From Planktotalea sp. (GTDB lineage: Bacteria > Pseudomonadota > Alphaproteobacteria > Rhodobacterales > Rhodobacteraceae): a DNA stretch of 64,000 nt. Position numbers and translations under genes: made by a program. Position 1 is the stretch's first letter, and every line of letters starts with the position of its first letter. The DNA is taken from contig NZ_JABBAL010000006.1 in the NCBI RefSeq assembly GCF_018607995.1, positions 1 through 64,000 on the forward strand, read 5' to 3'. Shown here piece by piece: positions 9,078-17,532 of the stretch. The notes below the pieces were generated by a model that was not told the DNA's origin, did no database searches, and saw nothing but the letters and a program-made list of their open reading frames with translations.

Positions 9078-9175
9078 CCAGGCTAGAGCAAACCCGACCT
9101 AAATAATCAGACTTTTTTTCTACGCGGGCACGAGGTAGAAACGCGCCAAACGCATTGAATGGTTGGCGCAAACGC

Positions 9176-10837
9176 ATGAACAAGTACATCATCTCGGGGG
9201 TTTCCCTGCTCGTGATCGCAATTTGTTTGTTGCCGATAGTAGGTGTCATTGCGGCTGCGGCTTTGGGCACGCATGAAACGCTGGCCCAGCTCGCGGAAAC
9301 GGTACTTTGGCGCTACACGTGGACGACTTTGGTATTGGTGGTTTCCGTCGCGGCGGGGAGTATCGCGATTGGCACGTTAACCGCTTGGCTGGTCGCCACC
9401 GCAGAGTTCAAAGGCCGGCGCCTTTTCGAGATTGCACTGGTCATCCCCCTCGCCTTTCCCGCATATGTGTTGGCCTACGCCTACACGGATATTCTGGATC
9501 ATCCGGGCATAGTGCAATCGACATTGCGCCATGTGATGGATTGGGGGCCACGCGATTATTGGTTCCCTGAAATCCGCTCGCTAGGGGGTGCCGCATTGAT
9601 GTTGACGCTCGTGCTTTACCCTTACGTCTATTTACTGGCGCGCGCCTCTTTTCGGATGCAAGCAGCAACCCCGTTTTATGCGGCGCGTTCGCTTGGATCC
9701 TCGCCGACAAACGCATTTCTCCGTGTGTCACTCCCGATCGCACGGCCTGCAATCGCGGGAGGCAGTCTTCTGGTCATCATGGAGACCATCGCCGATTTCG
9801 GAACGGTCGCCCATTTCAGCGTTCAGACTTATGCGACGGGCATTTACACCAGCTGGTTTGGCATGGCAGATCGCGGTGCAGCCGCGCAGCTTGCCCTTGG
9901 ATTGCTGGCCTTCGCGCTGCTTGTAGCATTGCTCGAATACATCAACCGCGGCTCGGCCCGATATAGCATTAAAGGGCGGCAAGAAACCTTTTCGCGATTC
10001 CAGCTTAGCACCAAACGCGCACTTGCGGCACAGATCATATGCGCCTTGCCTGTGGTCTTCGGGGTGATTGTGCCGACAATCACGTTGATTACGATGGGGT
10101 TACGATCAGAGCAAAATATCTTCTCCAGCCGCTATCTACATTTCATCCAAAATTCCCTTACTTTGGCGAGCATTGCCGCGCTTGTCACAGTGGCGGCAGC
10201 GATCCTCATAGGCACGTTCAATCGCGTGGCCTCAAACAAGCTTTCGCTGGCCTCACTCTTTATCGGGCGTCTTGGCTATGCACTGCCGGGGGGCGTGATC
10301 GCCGTCGGGCTTTTGGTACCATTCGCGAGCTTTGACAATTGGCTCGATGCAAGGATGGAGGGGCTGTTTGGCATTTCAACGGGTTTGCTGATCTCTGGCT
10401 CTATCTGGCTGTTGATCGCGGCCTATATGATCCGCTTTTTGGCCGCAGCGATTGGTGCCTATGACAGTGGTCTGTCGAGCATCACGCCCAATGTCGATGC
10501 TGCCTCTCGCATGCTAGGACGCACTGCTTGGGGCACCGTGCGAGATATTCACTTGCCCGTTTTGCGCCCCAGCATTCTTACCGCTTTGCTGATTGTTTTC
10601 GTGGATACGGTCAAAGAACTACCCGCTACCCTGATCCTGCGGCCATTCAACTACGACACACTCGCGGTGCAAGCATTTCGTCTTGCCTCTGACGAGCGAC
10701 TTGAGGGGGCAGCGGTGCCTAGCTTGATCATTGCAGCCATCGGTTTGGTCCCCGTGATTTTGCTATGCATGCAGATCAGCGGAACCAGAACACCTGCCCA
10801 TAAAAAAAGCCGAACGAAGAACCCCCGTCCGGCTTGA
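9176..10837 (+). CDS. Ferric iron ABC transporter permease (FbpB/AfuB type)
   Basis: A roughly 553-residue fused double permease with about 12 membrane segments. It has two EAA-type loops, AARSLGSSPTNAFLRVSLP (about 170) and DAASRMLGRTAWGTVRDIHLP (about 440), as in Fe3+ permeases. ATG 9176 is preferred; the ORF track uses TTG 9155, which lies in the inverted repeat GCGCCAA/TTGGCGC (9143-9169). The convergent neighbour is a ferric-iron binding protein, so the two probably form one importer. No FbpC-type ATPase lies in the window. Its 3' end overlaps the terminator of the convergent gene. Confidence 0.87.
   Translation: MNKYIISGVSLLVIAICLLPIVGVIAAAALGTHETLAQLAETVLWRYTWTTLVLVVSVAAGSIAIGTLTAWLVATAEFKGRRLFEIALVIPLAFPAYVLAYAYTDILDHPGIVQSTLRHVMDWGPRDYWFPEIRSLGGAALMLTLVLYPYVYLLARASFRMQAATPFYAARSLGSSPTNAFLRVSLPIARPAIAGGSLLVIMETIADFGTVAHFSVQTYATGIYTSWFGMADRGAAAQLALGLLAFALLVALLEYINRGSARYSIKGRQETFSRFQLSTKRALAAQIICALPVVFGVIVPTITLITMGLRSEQNIFSSRYLHFIQNSLTLASIAALVTVAAAILIGTFNRVASNKLSLASLFIGRLGYALPGGVIAVGLLVPFASFDNWLDARMEGLFGISTGLLISGSIWLLIAAYMIRFLAAAIGAYDSGLSSITPNVDAASRMLGRTAWGTVRDIHLPVLRPSILTALLIVFVDTVKELPATLILRPFNYDTLAVQAFRLASDERLEGAAVPSLIIAAIGLVPVILLCMQISGTRTPAHKKSRTKNPRPA
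10802..10835 (-). terminator. Rho-independent terminator of the iron-binding-protein gene
   Basis: On the minus strand AAGCCGGAC pairs with GTTCGGCTT around an 11-nt loop and runs into seven T. It sits 33 bp beyond the iron-binding-protein stop and inside the last codons of the convergent permease. Confidence 0.85.
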
Positions 10838-10867
10838 TCTTAATGCTTTATAAAGGTTGGGAACAGT

Positions 10868-11884
10868 TTAGTTCCAGCCGACCTTGTTGAAGATCTGTTG
10901 CGCCATTGGAACATTCTTGGCGACCGAGCTCAGATCCACTGCGTCGGGGCGGAACAAGCCAAGCTGCGCCACCGACGCGCTAAGACCCACACCCGGAACC
11001 GCAGGGTATTCGTCGTTGCCACTGCTGAAATACTGCTGCGCAGATGTGCTAGAGAGATATTCAAGAAATTTGATCGCATTATCGCGATTCGGCGCATGTG
11101 CCGCAACAGCACCACCGGAGAGGTTCATATGTGCGCCCTCCGCATTCTGAGAAGGAAAGACCCAGCCGATGTTCGCGATTTCATCGCTGGACAATCCTTT
11201 GACGTCTTTGCGCAGCGCGCGCGCAAAATAGTAGGTGTTGGAGATTGAAATCTCACACTCCCCAGAGACCAAACCACGGATCTGGTCGGTGTCGCCGCCT
11301 TGTGGATCACGTGCAAAGTTCGCAACCACGCCTTTAGCCCACTCGGCCGCTTTCTCTTCGCCGTGGTTTTCGATAATCGAGGACAGCAAAGTCTGGGAAT
11401 ACACGTTCGAGGAAGAGCGATGGCAAACCAATCCTTTGTAAGCCGGATCAGCCAAGCTCAGATAGTCAAGCGGTGGGTTCGCGACATCGTTTTTATCGTA
11501 GAAAATGATCCGCGCGCGCTGGGAAAAGCCAAACCACTGATTGTCAGAATCTTGCAAGCTGCTCGGTACGCGTGCTTCGAGCACATCGCTGTCTATAGCC
11601 TGCAATACACCCTCATTTTTCGCGCGCTCAAGGCGAGACGTATCAACTGTCAAAAGTATATCCGCTGGTGAATTTTTACCCTCAACCTTAAGGCGTGTGA
11701 TCAGCTCGTCACCCTTGCCTTCGATCCGGTTGATCGTGATGCCGGTTATATCCTCAAAGTCAGAATACAAGCGTTCATCCGTGTCATAGTGGCGTGAGGA
11801 ATAGAGGTTCAATTCCCCCTCCGCGTAGAGTGTGCCGCCCATGGCAACGGACAAAGCAAGGCTCGTGATGGTTAGGTTTTTCAT
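10868..11884 (-). CDS. Ferric iron ABC transporter, periplasmic Fe3+-binding protein (FutA/FbpA type)
   Basis: A 338-residue binding protein with a Sec signal (cleavage near LYAEG, residue 20). The mature N-terminus ELNLYSSRHYDTDERLY is typical of FutA/AfuA. Iron-ligand tyrosines are supplied by the ISNTYYFARAL segment near residue 213. It probably carries ferric iron to the convergent permease 9176-10837. The 182-bp region upstream is AT-rich with several TGA/TCA half-sites, but I cannot assign an iron-regulator box. A strong terminator follows the gene. Confidence 0.88.
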   Translation of the reverse strand: MKNLTITSLALSVAMGGTLYAEGELNLYSSRHYDTDERLYSDFEDITGITINRIEGKGDELITRLKVEGKNSPADILLTVDTSRLERAKNEGVLQAIDSDVLEARVPSSLQDSDNQWFGFSQRARIIFYDKNDVANPPLDYLSLADPAYKGLVCHRSSSNVYSQTLLSSIIENHGEEKAAEWAKGVVANFARDPQGGDTDQIRGLVSGECEISISNTYYFARALRKDVKGLSSDEIANIGWVFPSQNAEGAHMNLSGGAVAAHAPNRDNAIKFLEYLSSTSAQQYFSSGNDEYPAVPGVGLSASVAQLGLFRPDAVDLSSVAKNVPMAQQIFNKVGWN

Positions 11885-12066
11885 TCGGTTTCTCCAGATA
11901 AATCAACGTCAGGCAATACCCTGAGTGAGATTCGATTAATTACTGAGTGTTTTTGTCAGATTAATATACTCAACGTCAAGAGGCAAAAAATAATCTCCTA
12001 TTAGTCGCCTTGAGATAGCAGAGATTTCACCTTAGGATTCACACGCGCGCACGCTAGGATAGACTT

Positions 12067-13191
12067 ATGACACAGCCCAAAGACACACTGATCAACACGA
12101 TCATAACACGCGTCGATGCCCAGATTTTCAATGTCCCATTGGCCGAAGTCCTAACCGATGCCAAACATGGCGATCATACGCATTTCGAATTGGTGACAGC
12201 GACCATTGGCCTATCTGATGGCTCAACAGGAACCGGCTATACCTACACTGGCGGCAAAGGTGGCCGTGCTATTCTTGCAATGATCGAACATGATCTTGCG
12301 CCCTTTTTGGTAGGTCGTGACGGAACTGATGTGGAAGCGCTTTATGAGGCGATGCAATGGCATGTGCATTATGTGGCGCGTGGCGGCATTGCCTCCTTTG
12401 CAATCTCAGCGGTGGATATCGCGCTTTGGGATTTACGTGGAAAACGGACGGGTGCACCGCTTTGGCAAATGGCCGGAGGCACATCGAACTCGTGTCGCGC
12501 CTATTGTGGTGGCATCGATTTAAATTTCTCGCTGTCAAAGTTGATAAAACAGACCGAGGGCTATCTCGCGCGTGGGTTTGACGGCGTGAAAATCAAAATC
12601 GGGCAACCCGATTTGGCCGACGATGTTGCACGTGCGAAAGCAATCCGCGACGTGATCGGACCCGACATCGCATTCATGGTTGATGCCAATTACTCAATGA
12701 GTGTCCCGCAAGCGATTGAGGCCGCGCGCGCATTCGAACCGTTTGATCTGTTCTGGTTCGAAGAACCAACGATCCCTGATAATTATAAAGGGTACGGCGA
12801 GATCGCAAGCGCCACTGGCATGCCTTTGGCGATGGGCGAAAATCTCCATACCTTGCATGAATTCGAATATGCCTGCGAGGATGCGCAGCTGTCCTATATC
12901 CAGCCCGACGCGTCCAATTGCGGTGGTATCACAGGTTGGCTTCAAGTGGCCGAGCTCAGCCGCAAACATGGCTTGCCCGCCTGTAGCCATGGTATGCAAG
13001 AGCTGCACGTAAGTCTTGTCTCCGCACAGCCCAACGCGGGTTTGATCGAGGTTCACAGCTTTCCGATAGACGAATACACCACACGTCCTTTGGTGGTAAA
13101 AAACGCGTTTGCCATCGCACCTGAAGAGGCAGGCATAGGCGTCACATTCGATTGGGATAAGTTGCGCGCGGCACATGCCTCTATGACTTAA
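12067..13191 (+). CDS. Enolase-superfamily (mandelate racemase/muconate lactonizing type) sugar-acid enzyme
   Basis: A 374-residue member of the MR/MLE group. It has the N-terminal capping domain (1-130) and a barrel domain. Visible active-site residues are the KIK lysines (K175, K177), metal ligands D206, E232 and E258, and a catalytic histidine in CSHG (H308). Such enzymes abstract the alpha proton of a carboxylate and dehydrate or epimerise sugar acids. The substrate is not evident; adjacency to uxuA suggests a hexonate or aldarate. ATG 12067 has AGGA upstream. Its stop is 3 bp from the convergent uxuA stop, leaving no room for a terminator. Confidence 0.8.
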   Translation: MTQPKDTLINTIITRVDAQIFNVPLAEVLTDAKHGDHTHFELVTATIGLSDGSTGTGYTYTGGKGGRAILAMIEHDLAPFLVGRDGTDVEALYEAMQWHVHYVARGGIASFAISAVDIALWDLRGKRTGAPLWQMAGGTSNSCRAYCGGIDLNFSLSKLIKQTEGYLARGFDGVKIKIGQPDLADDVARAKAIRDVIGPDIAFMVDANYSMSVPQAIEAARAFEPFDLFWFEEPTIPDNYKGYGEIASATGMPLAMGENLHTLHEFEYACEDAQLSYIQPDASNCGGITGWLQVAELSRKHGLPACSHGMQELHVSLVSAQPNAGLIEVHSFPIDEYTTRPLVVKNAFAIAPEEAGIGVTFDWDKLRAAHASMT

Positions 13192-13194
13192 GGC

Positions 13195-14376
13195 CTATCT
13201 ACACGCCGCCATAATACCGCGCAGTTCGGCAAGGCCGCGCATTCGCCCGATCAGCGGATAACCTGGCGTGCTATGCCCGCCCAGATCCCCCAGCAGTTCT
13301 TGCCCGTGATCGGGGCGCATTGGAATTTGCCAATCTTCGCGCCCTGCTGCGCGGCGGCGTGATTGCTCCTCCATCAAGGCGCGCACTGTCGCAACCATAT
13401 CCGTATCGCCCTCAAGATGTGCCGCCTCGAAGAAGTCAGGCTTGGACTGATCCGAACTTTTGATCCGCATCGTATTGCGCAAATGCGCAAAATGGATGCG
13501 CGGGCCATGGTGGCGCACAAAAGCAGCACCATCAAAATCTGCCGCGACCCCAAGCGATCCAGTGCAAAGCGTGGCCCCATTGGCAGGCACATCCACCGCT
13601 TCCAAGACCGCCGCATAATCATCCGAGGTCGACATCACCCTCGGCAGCCCCAAAAGCGAAAACGGTGGATCATCAGGATGACAGCACAGGCGCAACCCCA
13701 ACTCTTGAGCAACTGGCGCGACTTCGCCAAGGAAATCAATCAGATTTGCCCGCAATTTTTCTGGGCTGATGCCTGTGTACGTAGCAAGCAAAGCACGTAC
13801 ATCCGCCACGCTCCACGCATCGTTTGCCCCGGGCAGGCCAGCGGTGATGTTATTTTGAAGCGTCGTTTTCTGCGCTTCACTCATTCCATTGAAGCGAGTC
13901 TTCGCCTGCGCCACACAATCGTTTGAGTAGTCGTCCTCCGCCCCGGTGCGTTTCAGAATATGAAGATCGAAGACCGCGAAATCGATCAAATTGAAATGCA
14001 TCGCAGCCCCCCCGTGCGGCTGCGGCGCACGCAGGGTCGTGCGGGTCCAATCCAAGATCGGCATGAAGTTGTAGCAAATCGTACGAATGCCATTTTCTGC
14101 CAAAGCGCGCAAACTCAATTTATACGCGGCGAGGTGATCTTTCATGTCAACCGTCTGTGTTTTGATCGCTTCTGAGACGGGCAGGCTTTCCACCACATCC
14201 CAGTTGAAATTCTGCGCACGCAGCAGGTTTTGGCGCGCAGATATGGCCTTGCGAGGCCATTCTGTTCCAGGGGGAAGATCATGCAAAGCGGTAACAATAC
14301 CTCCAACACCAACCTGATGTAGCTCAGGCAATGTGATGGGATCATCGGGACCAAACCAACGCCAACATTGTTTCAT
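13195..14376 (-). CDS. uxuA: D-mannonate dehydratase
   Basis: A 393-residue UxuA-type TIM-barrel dehydratase converting D-mannonate to 2-keto-3-deoxy-D-gluconate. The N-terminus MKQCWRWFGPDDP, the central motif CCHPDDPP with metal-binding Cys and His, and the C-terminal MRPDHGQELLGD segment are family hallmarks. I choose ATG 14376, which overlaps the upstream dehydrogenase stop as ATGA and has AAGG at good spacing. The track start at 14385 has AGG immediately adjacent. It is the last gene of a four-gene operon after three Gfo/Idh/MocA genes. Confidence 0.92.
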   Translation of the reverse strand: MKQCWRWFGPDDPITLPELHQVGVGGIVTALHDLPPGTEWPRKAISARQNLLRAQNFNWDVVESLPVSEAIKTQTVDMKDHLAAYKLSLRALAENGIRTICYNFMPILDWTRTTLRAPQPHGGAAMHFNLIDFAVFDLHILKRTGAEDDYSNDCVAQAKTRFNGMSEAQKTTLQNNITAGLPGANDAWSVADVRALLATYTGISPEKLRANLIDFLGEVAPVAQELGLRLCCHPDDPPFSLLGLPRVMSTSDDYAAVLEAVDVPANGATLCTGSLGVAADFDGAAFVRHHGPRIHFAHLRNTMRIKSSDQSKPDFFEAAHLEGDTDMVATVRALMEEQSRRRAAGREDWQIPMRPDHGQELLGDLGGHSTPGYPLIGRMRGLAELRGIMAACR

Positions 14377-15425
14377 GGTAACCATCCTTTTCGAAGCGGG
14401 TGATCTGACAGAAGGGGCAACGCAACGCGCATTCCCGTGCGCGCCGCGTGATAGATTGCTGTGACAAGTTCAACAGAGGCGAGACCATCCTTCAATGGGA
14501 CCGCAGCGTTAGACTTGCCGTTCAGAGATTTTCCAATTTCAGTGAAAAATCCAACAAAACCAACGGCCTCTTCCGGTGTTTGGGCCAGCACTGCGTCAAT
14601 TGTCACCTGTTGATTTGGATCGCGTGCAGTGAAGGTCCACGCTTGTCCGCCCGGCGCGTAGGGTTCAGTGCCCGAGGTCGCTGTGAGATGTTCAAAAACA
14701 AAGCGCAGCCGCGTTTCATCCCGCGCAGCCCCTAAAGTTATGTTGCTTGTGCACAGCGCCCCTGAGCGCATTTCAAAACTGATCGCAGCACAATCTTCTG
14801 TTTCGATGTCATTGACACGCGTCGTCGTCATCGCGCTGAGCGCGGCAATCTCACCCACGATATGTGTCAAAAGATCATGATTGTGGATCGCATGTCCCAG
14901 CACCGCCCCACCACGTTCGCCCGCCCATGTACCGCGCCACGCTGTGGCGTAATACTCTGACCCGCGCGACCAATGGGTCTCCACAGTTGCCGTTTGCACC
15001 TGCCCCGTGAGATCCGCCGCAATCATGTGACGCAATTGCGCCAAGGACGGTCCCCACCGATATTGAAAGACAGGGAATACTTGTTTGCCGCCGGCCTCGG
15101 CCGCATCTTTGATCGCATCTGCATCGGCCATTGAGGTGGCCAAAGGTTTCTCGCAAATCACATGCTTTCCGGCTTCAAGCGCCTTGAGCGTGATCGACAC
15201 ATGAAGGTGTGGTGGCAAGCACACATCGATCACATCAATATCTGGATCAAAGAGAGCATCTTCAATGGCGGCGCTGGCCACGAAATCATCGCCTTCGCGT
15301 ATGTCCACAATTCGGGCAAGGTCTTGATCAATCACCCGCGTCACATGAAAGGCACCACTCAGCTCACGGTAGGCTGCAAGATGTTCGCGCCCGATGCCCG
15401 CGCCCAGAATTGCAACTGTGATCAT
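14373..15425 (-). CDS. Gfo/Idh/MocA-family oxidoreductase
   Basis: A 350-residue NAD(P)-dependent dehydrogenase. The Rossmann motif is ILGAGIGREH (6-15) and the catalytic EKP is in CEKPLATS near residue 96. The C-terminal GFO/IDH/MocA alpha/beta domain includes the HAIHNHDLLTH helix. Family members oxidise sugars, inositols or sugar acids at a ring or chain hydroxyl; the substrate here is unknown. It is joined to the neighbours by ATGA overlaps at both ends (15425-15422 and 14376-14373), so it is translationally coupled with uxuA. Confidence 0.87.
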   Translation of the reverse strand: MITVAILGAGIGREHLAAYRELSGAFHVTRVIDQDLARIVDIREGDDFVASAAIEDALFDPDIDVIDVCLPPHLHVSITLKALEAGKHVICEKPLATSMADADAIKDAAEAGGKQVFPVFQYRWGPSLAQLRHMIAADLTGQVQTATVETHWSRGSEYYATAWRGTWAGERGGAVLGHAIHNHDLLTHIVGEIAALSAMTTTRVNDIETEDCAAISFEMRSGALCTSNITLGAARDETRLRFVFEHLTATSGTEPYAPGGQAWTFTARDPNQQVTIDAVLAQTPEEAVGFVGFFTEIGKSLNGKSNAAVPLKDGLASVELVTAIYHAARTGMRVALPLLSDHPLRKGWLP

Positions 15426-16423
15426 TGCGCGTCCGCCAACGCCTGTGCGTGCAGTGCGAGTTCCATCACCTTAAAGCAATGCGCCTGCGTCATAGCGGTT
15501 TCAGATCGGTGTTCGATATCATGCGCAAGCAGTGTGAAATAGGGCAGCCCCGCATCAGCAGCGTCGATCTTTTCACATCGCGTTCCATTTACGAGGATCA
15601 AATGATCCGTGCCCTTAGAACCACCGACATCAGCGTATTTGCGTAGTTCCAGATAACCCTCTGTGCCAAGGATCGTCAGCCGCCCATCACCCCATATCGG
15701 CAAGGCTTCGGGTGTGAACCAATCGACACGAATGTAGCCAGTGCCTTTGTCGCTGCTGATGTTAATCTCACCAAAATCCTGAAACTCTTGGCTCGCTGGA
15801 TTGGCGTAGTTAGCAGTGAACGCGCGGGTGATCTCAGCTTCAGTAGAACCTGTGTAGTGCAAGAATTGGTCAATCTGATGCGAGGCGATATCGGTCAATA
15901 TCCCGCCAAAGCAATCTTTGCGAAAGAACCAATCTGGCCGGGTAGCGCGGTTTAAGCGATGCGGCCCTAGCCCGACTGTTTGTACTACCTTACCGATAGC
16001 ACCCTCTACAACTAGCTCTGATGCGCGCGTGCTCACGGGGGTTTCAAAACGTTCAGAAAAGTTAACGGACCAAATCCGGCCCGTTTTTGCAACCGCGCCT
16101 TTGATTTGCTCTAACTGCGCCAGCGTTGTGCAACCGGGTTTGTCGCTCATCACATCCATGCCATGAGCCATCGCGCATAGCGTTAAGGCCGCGCGATCCA
16201 CTGGAATGGCAGAGATCAAAGCAAGATCAGCGCCGCAGTCTAGCGCCTCCTCTAGACTGGCGAAACGTTTCAAATCGGGAAACCGTTTGCGAAATCCCGC
16301 CAGCGTTTCGGGGCTACCTTCCGTCCAAAAGCCGAGGCATTTCACCCCTGCCTTCTCCATATTCTCGGTCATGCCATAAATGTGGCGATGATCGAGGCCG
16401 AGGGCGATGCTTGTGAGGCTCAT
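15422..16423 (-). CDS. Gfo/Idh/MocA-family protein with an atypical nucleotide-binding motif
   Basis: About 333 residues, with overall Gfo/Idh/MocA architecture including DIASHQIDQFLHYTG. The usual GxGxxG is replaced by IALGLDHRHIYG at the N-terminus, and the EKP motif reads SDKPGC (about 93). This subgroup is found among putative dehydrogenases of carbohydrate operons, and cofactor use may differ. I choose ATG 16423, which shares one base with the TGA of the upstream gene; the track start is a TTG one codon earlier. It is second of three stacked homologues before uxuA. Confidence 0.82.
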   Translation of the reverse strand: MSLTSIALGLDHRHIYGMTENMEKAGVKCLGFWTEGSPETLAGFRKRFPDLKRFASLEEALDCGADLALISAIPVDRAALTLCAMAHGMDVMSDKPGCTTLAQLEQIKGAVAKTGRIWSVNFSERFETPVSTRASELVVEGAIGKVVQTVGLGPHRLNRATRPDWFFRKDCFGGILTDIASHQIDQFLHYTGSTEAEITRAFTANYANPASQEFQDFGEINISSDKGTGYIRVDWFTPEALPIWGDGRLTILGTEGYLELRKYADVGGSKGTDHLILVNGTRCEKIDAADAGLPYFTLLAHDIEHRSETAMTQAHCFKVMELALHAQALADAQ

Positions 16424-17436
16424 CAATTAACCTCTGTGCGCTGGCCGTTTTTGCTGGCGCGCTCCATCGCGTCAATCACCGCGTGTGTGAGCAAAGCTTC
16501 GCGTGCTGGAATCAATGGGGGGCGACCTTGCGCGATGGCGTCTGCAAAATCCTCGATCACGCTTTGGTGCCACGCATGGGTGAACCCCATTGGATCCGCG
16601 CCGCCACCGGTTGTCGCTGACGCGCCAAAGACTTCCGTTTCACCGTTAAGATCTGTCAGCGTTAAAATACCCTCCCCTAAAAGGGCGGCACCTTTCGTGC
16701 CTTGAAGCGCAATCGTTTCCGCGCCGCCCGGAAACGCGGCCGTTGTCGCCATAAGGGTTCCGACAGCTCCGCAATCAAACTCAAGTAACGCTCCGGTCCA
16801 ATCTTCGGCCTCTAGGTGGTGAAGCGCGGTGCGTCGCATCATTGCTTGCACTGTTATGATCGGCCCAAGCAACCAGTGCACCAAATCAAGCGTATGAATT
16901 GCTTGCGAGATCATCACACCGCCGCCATCGCGTGCGTAGGTTCCACGCCCTTGCTCATCGTAATAGGCCTGATCCCGCCACCACGGTACGCGGATCTCGA
17001 CGCTCACGATGGTACCCAAACGGTTTGAGGCAAGCGCTTCTTTCAACACAATCGACGCGGCGCGCATGCGTTGCTGAAAGACGACCCCGAGGGGAACTGT
17101 CGCCTTATCGCAAATTTCAACAATTTCGCGCGCGGCATTCAAAGTGCGCTCAATCGGCTTTTCCAAAAGGATCGGCTTGCCCGCGCTTGCCAGTTTTTGC
17201 ACAGCTTCCAAGCGCGCATCAGGAGGCGTTGCAATGATCACCATGTCAATGCTCAGATCCAGTGCGATTGCGTCGATTGAGGGAAAAGCAAGGGTTTGAT
17301 GGATGGCAGCGAACTGCGCCGTTTTGGCAGCATCGCGCCCGAGCACACCGCAAAGCCGCAACCCATGCGAAGAGCTTTGAATCGCGTTGATGTGAGTTTC
17401 AGCCACCATTCCAATGCCAATTAGTGCAATATTCAC
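16423..17436 (-). CDS. Gfo/Idh/MocA-family oxidoreductase
   Basis: About 337 residues from GTG 17436 (VNIALIGIGMVAETH), with AGGAG 6 bp upstream. The ORF track extends 57 bp too far. It has a classical GIGMVA nucleotide loop and LLEKPIERT with the catalytic lysine (about 95). The C-terminal domain contains the SQAIHTLDLVHWLLG helix. It is the first gene of the Gfo-Gfo-Gfo-uxuA operon, divergent from uxaC, so it probably takes part in uronate or modified-sugar oxidation. The substrate is unknown. Confidence 0.86.
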   Translation of the reverse strand: MNIALIGIGMVAETHINAIQSSSHGLRLCGVLGRDAAKTAQFAAIHQTLAFPSIDAIALDLSIDMVIIATPPDARLEAVQKLASAGKPILLEKPIERTLNAAREIVEICDKATVPLGVVFQQRMRAASIVLKEALASNRLGTIVSVEIRVPWWRDQAYYDEQGRGTYARDGGGVMISQAIHTLDLVHWLLGPIITVQAMMRRTALHHLEAEDWTGALLEFDCGAVGTLMATTAAFPGGAETIALQGTKGAALLGEGILTLTDLNGETEVFGASATTGGGADPMGFTHAWHQSVIEDFADAIAQGRPPLIPAREALLTHAVIDAMERASKNGQRTEVN

Positions 17437-17480
17437 CACGTTCTCCTGTCTGGTTTGATTTGAGCCATTGAAACGACAGT

Positions 17481-17493
17481 TTGCAAGCTGCAA
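17481..17493. promoter_or_regulatory. Candidate operator in the Gfo-uxuA / uxaC divergent region
   Basis: TTGCA-AGC-TGCAA is a perfect palindrome midway between GTG 17436 (minus) and ATG 17533 (plus). Its place suggests one regulator controls both uronate operons. No regulator gene is adjacent, and the call rests on symmetry and position. Confidence 0.35.
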
Positions 17494-17532
17494 TACTGCT
17501 CAAAGCACAGGAAATTGCGCGGAGAGATCACC

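Noticed and set aside
11885-12066. Iron-responsive box upstream of the iron-binding protein
   Set aside because: Several TGA/TCA half-sites are present, but no arrangement clearly matches an Irr, RirA or Fur-type consensus I can support.
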